Positions 7,816 through 13,732 of a DNA stretch of 20,237 bases are shown here, piece after piece. The stretch's first letter is position 1. Each line of letters begins with the position of its first letter. The DNA is from a virus. The translations under genes and the position numbers were made by a program. Below the pieces are notes generated by a model that searched no databases, was not told where the DNA came from, and was given only the letters and a program-made list of their open reading frames with translations. The stretch is taken from positions 1 to 20,237 of IMG/VR virus record IMGVR_UViG_3300013137_000137. The stretch is one strand, 5' to 3'.

Positions 7816-8813
7816 ATTGTTAATAGGGTTTGAAATCGTTTTACACTCTCAGGGATACTGTAAAACCTGGACCGCTCGGAGAGTGTCTTGCTGAAATAGG
7901 GTTTCGTATGAATCGCATACTGGATCTTGTTGACCAGTTCCTCCGGACTCCCGTTGATAATATCCTTCATAAAGAGCGGATAGTCGTCTCCGAGCATTTC
8001 CCTTCGGGCCGGAGAGTCCTGACAGATAATCGGGATTCCGCAAGCCATGGGTTCCAGGGTTTTCAGGTTTCCACAAAACTCCCATTCCACTCCCCGCTGG
8101 CTGACAATGATCACATCACAGGCATTGTAGACATAGGGCATCAGGGTATTACTGAACTGGCACTCCCGGATAGCGGGATGTTTGGGTAAGGGAATCGAGT
8201 TTTTTCCTTTGCCGGATCCTACCAGTATCACAAACTCATTCCCGAATTTCTCCTGAAGCATCCTGAGACTCTTCATCAGCAAGGTGGGATAAGTGCTCTT
8301 AACCACCCGGCCAAAGAGTCCGATCACCACCTTCTTATCCAGTGTGTCCTGGATCTTTTTGGTATCCGGGTGCAGGGGAAGTGGCATCAGCCCCGGCATC
8401 AGGGTTTGATAGAACGGGACAGCGTGTGGCCACCTCTCTCCATCGGGATTTAATGGCCCGAGTTTCTTCCCCTCTCTCAAATACGTTGACCACACGCCTG
8501 TAAATGCCCCGATCAGATCGGCCTTGGAAAACATCTCCCTGTCAAACGGACTGCTCACCCACACCCGTTTTCCCTGGCACTTTAAAAACACCTTTCGGTT
8601 TGCCCGGATGATGGACCAGTTGGCTGGCACCACCCGGATCTCCCCTTCATACTCCTTTAACCCATAATCAGGCAGTTCCGGACGGAACCGCTGACCAGCG
8701 TAATATACCTCTGCAAACCTCGAGAGGGCCATACAGTGACCGATCTCGTTCACACGGTCCCCTTCTAAAGGTTCCAGGGTTTTTAAGGTGCTGTATTGAT
8801 AATAGATCCTCAT
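7812..8813 (-). CDS. Glycosyltransferase, GT4-type (GT-B fold)
   Basis: A 333-residue protein with the Rossmann-type C-terminal half of family 4 glycosyltransferases: VVIGLFGRVVKSTYP (162-176), VILVGSGKG (195-203), and the donor-binding segment EWEFCGNLKTLEPMACGIP (243-261), in which LEPMACG matches the conserved LEAMACG signature. The N-terminal domain (1-155), which normally binds the acceptor, is divergent and lacks a clear glycine-rich loop at the start. No signal or membrane segment is present, so it should act in the cytoplasm. Such enzymes transfer a sugar from an NDP-sugar to a glycan, lipid or protein acceptor with retention. It is joined by ATGA overlaps to the class I methyltransferase upstream and the 50-residue ORF downstream. 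The donor may be made by the cassette's own sugar-nucleotide enzymes. Confidence 0.85.
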   Translation of the reverse strand: MRIYYQYSTLKTLEPLEGDRVNEIGHCMALSRFAEVYYAGQRFRPELPDYGLKEYEGEIRVVPANWSIIRANRKVFLKCQGKRVWVSSPFDREMFSKADLIGAFTGVWSTYLREGKKLGPLNPDGERWPHAVPFYQTLMPGLMPLPLHPDTKKIQDTLDKKVVIGLFGRVVKSTYPTLLMKSLRMLQEKFGNEFVILVGSGKGKNSIPLPKHPAIRECQFSNTLMPYVYNACDVIIVSQRGVEWEFCGNLKTLEPMACGIPIICQDSPARREMLGDDYPLFMKDIINGSPEELVNKIQYAIHTKPYFSKTLSERSRFYSIPESVKRFQTLLTI

Positions 8814-9394
8814 CGGATTACTCCTTCACTGAGCCACATGATTTTTTTATTACCAAAGGCATGGATCCGTTGGAATACCAACAGGTCTCCATAGCGTTCC
8901 AGTACGGACATTTTCGAGGGGAATACCCTGACATGGCCCGTACACTTGTAACTGGGTACCGAAAAGATTACCCGTTGTCCACGGGGAAGGTTCCGGAATA
9001 CCCGTAAGTCGTTCTCTATATGCTCCAATACCTCAAAGGAGGTTACAAAGGAGCTGGGTACTAACCATGGATAAGGGACCTCATTCAAATCTTGCCGGGA
9101 GAACTGTCCGGAGTGATCCTTCATTCTCTCCTGACACATATCAATCGCCTCCTGGGAGAAGTCAATCCCACCCATGACCATGATCCCGCTCCGGTGAGCC
9201 AGGTCCGCAAACTGACCGGGACCACACCCGATATCAAACACGGTATGTTTCAGGGGAGAATCCTTAATCCACTGCACGGCCATACTCCACATGGGAAAAT
9301 ACTGGCTCTCTTCTGCCGGAAGGAAATACCGCTCTTTCTTCTCACGGTCTCCCCGGTAGATATCATCATAATAGGTAGCTGGTTTTTCGTTCAT
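8810..9394 (-). CDS. Class I SAM-dependent methyltransferase
   Basis: A 194-residue protein with a clear class I S-adenosylmethionine fold: motif I VFDIGCGPGQF (52-62), the acidic ribose-binding end of strand 2 in GIDFSQEAI (76-84), QDLNEVPYP (101-109), and the post-III signature SFEVLEHIEND (119-129). This pattern is usual in methyltransferases acting on sugars and other small or glycan substrates (UbiG/Methyltransf_11-12-like), not on DNA. It is flanked by two glycosyltransferase genes and overlaps both by four bases, so O-methylation of a glycan residue or its terminal cap is the natural guess, though a protein substrate cannot be excluded. It is short, with no added acceptor domain. Confidence 0.85.
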   Translation of the reverse strand: MNEKPATYYDDIYRGDREKKERYFLPAEESQYFPMWSMAVQWIKDSPLKHTVFDIGCGPGQFADLAHRSGIMVMGGIDFSQEAIDMCQERMKDHSGQFSRQDLNEVPYPWLVPSSFVTSFEVLEHIENDLRVFRNLPRGQRVIFSVPSYKCTGHVRVFPSKMSVLERYGDLLVFQRIHAFGNKKIMWLSEGVIR

Positions 9395-10902
9395 AACTGT
9401 ATCAGGTTTTTGTGATGGGTAAGTAATTTCTCCCGGAGCTCGGTATTGATCCGGATCTTTTCAGGGTCCTTCTTGCGCTGGATATGCTGACTGTTCTCAT
9501 CCACCCGGTAGAACCATTCCACTTTCCGGTTGTAGACAAATACATTTCCGAGTTTTTTATAGATTCTCAGCCACAGATCCCAGTACGCATGATTACCCCA
9601 CTTCAGGTCAAAGGGCGTGAACTGGTCCACGATACTCCGGTGTATGGTAGCGCAGTCGTTAACAAAGTTCCCCTCAAGGTGACGTTTAATATCGTAGGGA
9701 TGGAAATGGTGGGTTCTTCCTGGATTCAGTCTGGAGTCCACCCGCATAAAGTCTGAGTAGCACACCAGTTTTTTCTCCCGTTTGCAGAGCTGAGTCTCGT
9801 CATACATTTTGGTCGGAGAGGCCAGATCATTCCCGGAGGCATAGGCAAACCAGTCGCCCTGAATATAATGGAGGGCATGGTTTAACTGCTCGTAAATTCC
9901 TTTGGCCGGAGAGATACTCAGGGTTAGATTCTGTTCCTTGGCCAATAAGATAGAAGGATCCCCTGGAATGGTGGAGATAATGATCTGCATAAACACTCCG
10001 GTCTGATTCTGATAACTCTTGACGGCATCCCGAAGGATGGCCGGATCCTCATTGATGGTATTGATAATAACCGTACAGTATTCAGGGCTCATATTCTCTT
10101 CTTTTTCATTGATCACACCCCAGGGTTTCAGGGAGAACTTGTTATCCATCTCCATCCAGTCCTCGGGTAGGGTAATAAACTCCTTCATTCTTTCAGCCAG
10201 TTCATTATCCGTGGTTCCAATCTTCTCTCTCTCATCCTCAATAGACCGGACAATAGAATCCACATCGGTATAAGGGACTGCATTAGGGGCCTCTCCGTTC
10301 CACACCACTCTTCTCCCCATTAACCCCAACTCCACCACTGTATTACTCATCCCGTCATGCGGGGTTAAGCGAAGCCCCATAAAGCAGTCTGTATAATGTT
10401 TAACCAAATCACTCTTACTGTATACACCCATTTTGGCCAGTACAAACTGCTGTTTGGGCAGCCGGGTCCGTACATGGTCAATCAAATCCCCTCCGTAAAA
10501 AGTTCGTTGCGCCTGGTCTTTATCCGGTAGATACACATAGATTTTCTCTCCCAGTGGCGCAGCGGAAAACTCCGGATAAGTGAACGGGGTAATCGGGAGC
10601 CTCCGGTATTCGAGCCCGTACCGTTCCATGTCCCTGGCAATAAAGTTGGAGATAGCCACATGAAACACGCCCCGTTTCATTTTCAGCATCTTGACAAACT
10701 CCGGGGGTAGTCTCCAGGCATCCCCTCCGGACCATACAATCACCGCCCCGGCCTTATGGTCCATAATCCTATGCCACTGGCTCTGGTACAGACCAAAGAA
10801 CACGGCTGGCTCAAATCGGTTGTGATAGTGTTTAAATCCAAACTTCCTGAGAAATGGCTCCCGGAAATTCTTGCAACCAACAAAAGCCTGGGTGATTCGC
10901 AT
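9391..10902 (-). CDS. Two-domain glycosyltransferase: GT-B-like N-terminus plus GT2-like C-terminus
   Basis: A 503-residue protein that reads as two transferases in one chain. Residues 1-255 resemble a GT-B fold: AGAVIVWSGGDAWRLP (51-66), VFHVAISNFIARDM (79-92), then a donor-site-like segment GLRLTPHDGMSNTVVELGLM (176-195) with Glu191 in the usual position. After a charged linker (about 256-272), residues 273-503 look like a GT-A/GT2 domain: TVIINTINEDPAILRDAVKS (277-296), GIYEQLNHALHYIQGDWFAY (335-354) and GNDLASP (357-363), where GND replaces the DxD-type motif. Met271 (10092-10090) lies at the junction and might allow separate translation of the second domain. The upstream small ORF ends 2 bases before this start, and the methyltransferase start overlaps this stop (ATGA). 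A bifunctional enzyme adding two sugars is likely; substrates are unknown. Confidence 0.78.
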   Translation of the reverse strand: MRITQAFVGCKNFREPFLRKFGFKHYHNRFEPAVFFGLYQSQWHRIMDHKAGAVIVWSGGDAWRLPPEFVKMLKMKRGVFHVAISNFIARDMERYGLEYRRLPITPFTYPEFSAAPLGEKIYVYLPDKDQAQRTFYGGDLIDHVRTRLPKQQFVLAKMGVYSKSDLVKHYTDCFMGLRLTPHDGMSNTVVELGLMGRRVVWNGEAPNAVPYTDVDSIVRSIEDEREKIGTTDNELAERMKEFITLPEDWMEMDNKFSLKPWGVINEKEENMSPEYCTVIINTINEDPAILRDAVKSYQNQTGVFMQIIISTIPGDPSILLAKEQNLTLSISPAKGIYEQLNHALHYIQGDWFAYASGNDLASPTKMYDETQLCKREKKLVCYSDFMRVDSRLNPGRTHHFHPYDIKRHLEGNFVNDCATIHRSIVDQFTPFDLKWGNHAYWDLWLRIYKKLGNVFVYNRKVEWFYRVDENSQHIQRKKDPEKIRINTELREKLLTHHKNLIQL

Positions 10903-10904
10903 GG

Positions 10905-11108
10905 TTATTCTAATGTTTTTTGATATTCGTCATACCCTACCCTGAAGGCCTCAACCACCGCCTCGAGATCTTTGAAGGTGATAGTGAACGCATGGATCCC
11001 GATCACCATATCCAAAAAGTTCAGGTTATTCAGGTGATTATTCGTGAACGTGATACTGACAGGCTTATCCCTGGTATCCACATCGGCCTCAATGATCATC
11101 TTTGGCAT
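10905..11108 (-). CDS. Small protein of unknown function (67 residues)
   Basis: A 67-residue acidic protein that I do not recognise. It starts with a beta-strand pattern (MIIEADVD, KPVSITFTNN), passes through an Asn/Leu-rich turn (NNHLNNLNFLD) and ends in a helix (DLEAVVEAFRVGYDEYQ). No Cys, signal or membrane segment. It is packed tightly between the 107-residue gene (2 bases upstream) and the two-domain glycosyltransferase (2 bases downstream), so it is almost certainly co-translated with them. Small proteins like this are common near terminase genes in Bacteroidota phages, and the glycan genes around it may simply have been inserted beside it. Confidence 0.65.
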   Translation of the reverse strand: MPKMIIEADVDTRDKPVSITFTNNHLNNLNFLDMVIGIHAFTITFKDLEAVVEAFRVGYDEYQKTLE

Positions 11109-11110
11109 GG

Positions 11111-11434
11111 TTACGCTTGTTTTGGGTGTAAATCCTCGTAGGTTTTCCGGATCAGGGGATTGGTGGTACTGATATAACTGGCCGTTTTCAGGATGTTGTA
11201 GATCGAAACTTCCTTGCGGAACACTCCACGGGATTTTAACAGGTCAATATCTCGGGTAGAGAGGATCATAAACCCGCCCTTTTTCTCAATCACATACCGG
11301 GTTTTCCGGTCACCGAGGGTCAGTTTGTCGGACAGCTTACAGGCACGGGTAAGCCTCCGGGCTTTCCGTTTGACTTCCTGGGTCTCCATCAGGTAGCCCC
11401 ACCACTCTTTCAGGTCGTTAAATAGTCTTTTCAT
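11111..11434 (-). CDS. Small basic protein of unknown function (107 residues)
   Basis: A strongly basic 107-residue protein with an N-terminal amphipathic helix (LFNDLKEWWGYLMETQEV), a Lys/Arg-rich helix (KRKARRLTRACKLSD), a short beta hairpin ending in GGFMILSTRDIDLL and a C-terminal helical tail. This helix plus beta-hairpin layout reminds me of small proteins found in structural regions of gut phages, but I cannot name a family. The start at 11434 overlaps the upstream dehydrogenase by 17 bases. Met16 (11389) would remove the overlap and leave a 28-base gap. The basic helices could bind nucleic acid, which is speculative. Confidence 0.65.
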   Translation of the reverse strand: MKRLFNDLKEWWGYLMETQEVKRKARRLTRACKLSDKLTLGDRKTRYVIEKKGGFMILSTRDIDLLKSRGVFRKEVSIYNILKTASYISTTNPLIRKTYEDLHPKQA

Positions 11435-12200
11435 AATGGTCTGGATCGAATTTTTTAATCATATCAAGTGCCGAGGAGTCTGTAATCTGAGACAGGATCC
11501 GTTGATTCGGAGTGATACAGTGGCCGCCCAGTGGCATAGTCAGGTTCGGGAAGTAAGGCCGGGTAACATTACTCATCCCGAGAGCCTGATAGCCCTGATT
11601 ATAGGCCTTGAGATACTCCACCCAGGTATCATATCGGCATCCGTTTTCTTCGAGCATCTTGCGTACCTCGGCATTGATGGCCAGGCAGTTCCCGTAATAA
11701 GTGGTATCCCATACCTTCATGATCTCGGTTTGGGCCGCAGGGGTTACCACCCGGCAGTCAACATGGATACTGGAAAAGTGGTCGGAAATATTCTTAGCCA
11801 TTTCAAAATCATCCTGCTCGCATCCGATCCACTTGGTAAAGGTCAGAATCCCATCAGCGAGGTTGGGATGGACTCCGATCACCGGGGAGTGAACAACTAC
11901 GGGATCCATGTCAAGTAGTTCCATAATGTCCTTCCTCAGCGTTTCCGTAGTCCCAGGTTGTACGGTTGAGTGAATTACAATAAAGTCAGGGATAGACTCC
12001 TCTACCTCTTCAATCACGGAATCCACAAAATCAGCCATTCCTGTAAACGGGATACACACATGAAGGATATCACACTGCTCCGGCCCTTCCTGCCCGTTCA
12101 AATCCTTCCATGCCACTCCTTCCCATCCGGCCCGTTTATACACCTCATGTACACCTCTCCCGATCTCTCCATAACCCAAAATCTTCACTTGTGGTTTCAT
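11418..12200 (-). CDS. NDP-sugar 6-dehydrogenase-like protein, lacking the C-terminal domain
   Basis: A 260-residue member of the UDP-glucose/GDP-mannose/UDP-ManNAc dehydrogenase family. Seen: the NAD-binding loop GYGEIG (9-14), HSTVQPGTT (77-85), SPVIGVHP (105-112), a central helix KVWDTTYYGNCLAINAE (162-178) in the position of the dimerising core helix, and GGHCITPN (225-232) with Cys228 where WecC-type enzymes have the catalytic Cys of GGHCIPVDP. Full enzymes run to about 400-450 residues with a C-terminal UDP-binding domain; here the chain ends about 30 residues after the Cys. The chain ends at a normal stop, overlapping the next gene, so it looks like a compact form and not a recent break. 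It could oxidise UDP-ManNAc from the epimerase, or be a dehydrogenase-like protein with altered chemistry. Its start is 1 base after the Gfo/Idh/MocA stop. Confidence 0.8.
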   Translation of the reverse strand: MKPQVKILGYGEIGRGVHEVYKRAGWEGVAWKDLNGQEGPEQCDILHVCIPFTGMADFVDSVIEEVEESIPDFIVIHSTVQPGTTETLRKDIMELLDMDPVVVHSPVIGVHPNLADGILTFTKWIGCEQDDFEMAKNISDHFSSIHVDCRVVTPAAQTEIMKVWDTTYYGNCLAINAEVRKMLEENGCRYDTWVEYLKAYNQGYQALGMSNVTRPYFPNLTMPLGGHCITPNQRILSQITDSSALDMIKKFDPDHYEKTI

Positions 12201-12201
12201 C

Positions 12202-13017
12202 TTATTGCTGTTTAGTTGCGTCTAATTGTTTCTGAATCTTAAACACGGTCTCCATGATCTGAATGGTATCCTTGAACCCGTTGACCCGGCAGGGTATTTT
12301 CTGATCCACGCACCGGATGAACATTTCCAACTCCTCCTTGAGAAGGTTTGGCCTGTTCCAGTTATCCGGACGAACAGCCAGTTTCTCCCCGTTGCTTTTG
12401 ATGAATACGGTATCCCGGAATCTCACTTTGCTCACGGATACCGCATACAGGTCCACCTGTTTATTTCCACTGACCAGGGTAGCCCTGAGTTCGTGTTTGT
12501 TACCCTCGGCATGGACACACTCAAAGTTTTTTTCATTCAATGTATAGTGAGCCAGTGCGATATCATGAACCATCAGGGAGAGCAGGGCTCCTTCTTCCCG
12601 TGGGATTCCTCCGGCACGCATGGAGTTCATATAGACCACATCCCCGGAGGTTGACAGAAGGAACTTCCCGATCTCATCCATAAATACCAGTTGGTGCCCG
12701 GACATGAAAATGGAGTCTCCAAATACCTTAGTGAAATATTTTAACTGCCCGAGTTGCCACTCCTGTAAGAGCACGGGTTTTTCGCAGAATACCGGAATCC
12801 CATGTTGAATCATGTAAGACAGGATTGGAAAGTGGTTGACGGAAGATGTAGTGATAAGGACTGCATCCACGGGCCTCTTAGCATTTTCGATACGGTATTC
12901 TTTCACAAAATCCCATCCAAGGTCAATATCCAGCGTGGTTACTTTATGCCCGAGCTCGCCCAATATTCGCTTGTGGTTCTGGCCCCATTTCCCATCACCG
13001 AATTGTAGTATGTTCAT
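12202..13017 (-). CDS. Gfo/Idh/MocA-family oxidoreductase
   Basis: A 271-residue NAD(P)-dependent oxidoreductase. Seen: an N-terminal Rossmann motif in FGDGKWGQNHKRIL (6-19, Gly7/Gly9/Gly12), ITTSSVNHFPI (55-65), the hallmark CEKPVLL (78-84) with Lys80, and MVHDIALAHY (149-158), corresponding to the conserved Asp/His region of the C-terminal catalytic sheet. Family members oxidise sugar hydroxyls; WbpB/WlbA, for example, act at C3 of UDP-GlcNAcA. It is shorter than the usual 320-380 residues, as the C-terminal sheet domain is reduced. The neighbours are an NDP-sugar 6-dehydrogenase-like gene immediately downstream and a 36-residue membrane protein upstream (ATGA overlap), so a nucleotide-sugar substrate is likely. 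The exact substrate cannot be read from sequence. Confidence 0.83.
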   Translation of the reverse strand: MNILQFGDGKWGQNHKRILGELGHKVTTLDIDLGWDFVKEYRIENAKRPVDAVLITTSSVNHFPILSYMIQHGIPVFCEKPVLLQEWQLGQLKYFTKVFGDSIFMSGHQLVFMDEIGKFLLSTSGDVVYMNSMRAGGIPREEGALLSLMVHDIALAHYTLNEKNFECVHAEGNKHELRATLVSGNKQVDLYAVSVSKVRFRDTVFIKSNGEKLAVRPDNWNRPNLLKEELEMFIRCVDQKIPCRVNGFKDTIQIMETVFKIQKQLDATKQQ

Positions 13018-13124
13018 TTTTTATCCTTTCTTTTTCCGTCCTTTAACCATGCGTACAGAACCACTAGCAGGATTCCGCTGAATCCCAAAATGATGTATAG
13101 GTATCCAAAGAGTAGTGGTGTCAT
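13014..13124 (-). CDS. Small single-span membrane protein (36 residues)
   Basis: A short ORF in the 103-base gap between the DNA methyltransferase and the Gfo/Idh/MocA gene. The ATG (13124-13122) overlaps the methyltransferase stop and the TGA (13016-13014) overlaps the next ATG, so both junctions are ATGA. After MTP the product is a continuous hydrophobic span (residues 4-26, including YIILGFSGILLVVLY) followed by a basic tail (KDGKRKDKK). By the positive-inside rule this gives an outside N-terminus and a cytoplasmic C-terminus. Possible roles include a membrane anchor for the glycan enzymes, a holin-like or superinfection-exclusion peptide, or a regulator; none is shown. Perfect overlaps at both ends and the clean membrane topology make chance unlikely. 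Confidence 0.7.
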   Translation of the reverse strand: MTPLLFGYLYIILGFSGILLVVLYAWLKDGKRKDKK

Positions 13125-13732
13125 GTGAATAATCTTAGTTGTCGTTTATGCCAATCGAACCGTTTTTTTGCGGCCTCAAAATATTCCTTGTCAAGTTCGC
13201 ACCAATCCAAATCAAAGCCCATGTTGTGACAGGCAATACAGATAGAGCCTGATCCGCCGTGGGTGTCAAGAATTTTTTGGCCGGGATCAGCGAAAGTGTG
13301 TAAGACCCACTCGTAGAGTTGAACGGGTTTCTGAGTAGGGTGAATCTTATCTCCGGTCCGGTTATCGAACCGGTATAGTTTAGCAGGGTAGTCAAAAGAG
13401 GTCCATGCAAACTCAACCTGAGAGAAATTCTCCCATGGCTGCACTTTATCCCATGAGATAAAACAGCGTGTCGGCTCGAGGTTAAAGTAATTGCCCCCCC
13501 ATATAATACGATTTTTTGATACCCTTTTCAATTCGTTAAAGTATTCCTGATCAGGAACAACATCCCACTTCTCAAGGCTTCCATTATTAAGTATTCTGTT
13601 TTTAAGTTTACCCCTACCATGTGTTGAATCTTTAGGCATCCCATACGGCGGATCTACAATAGCCAAATCATAGAACTTGTCCGGTTTATCTGCCATCCAT
13701 TCCATGCAGTCTATGTTTATCATATTGACCAT
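13121..13732 (-). CDS. DNA adenine/cytosine-N4 methyltransferase (N6/N4 amino-MTase)
   Basis: A 203-residue enzyme with motif IV DPPYG (27-31) near the N-terminus, HPTQKPVQLY (131-140) and motif I DTHGGSGS (156-163) near the C-terminus. This permuted order is typical of beta-class amino-methyltransferases (N6_N4_Mtase family). The DTHxGSGS form of motif I, in place of DPFxGSGT, is frequent in phage methylases. Acting on phage or host DNA, it would transfer a methyl group from S-adenosylmethionine to adenine N6 or cytosine N4. The segment between motifs IV and X is short, so target recognition must be compact. No restriction endonuclease gene is nearby, so it is an orphan, probably protecting phage DNA from host restriction or marking it for packaging. 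The start overlaps the terminase stop by 1 base (TAATG); Met4 is an alternative start. Confidence 0.9.
   Translation of the reverse strand: MVNMINIDCMEWMADKPDKFYDLAIVDPPYGMPKDSTHGRGKLKNRILNNGSLEKWDVVPDQEYFNELKRVSKNRIIWGGNYFNLEPTRCFISWDKVQPWENFSQVEFAWTSFDYPAKLYRFDNRTGDKIHPTQKPVQLYEWVLHTFADPGQKILDTHGGSGSICIACHNMGFDLDWCELDKEYFEAAKKRFDWHKRQLRLFT

Noticed and set aside
11436-11918. Plus-strand open frames inside the glycan cassette (also 12226-12654 and 7830-8189)
   Set aside because: All lie opposite genes with recognisable enzyme motifs on the minus strand, and none has a plausible leader or conserved motif.
13121-13732. Complete restriction-modification system around the DNA methyltransferase
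   Set aside because: No endonuclease-like gene is adjacent: neighbours are terminase, a 36-residue membrane peptide and a sugar oxidoreductase. It is treated as an orphan methylase.
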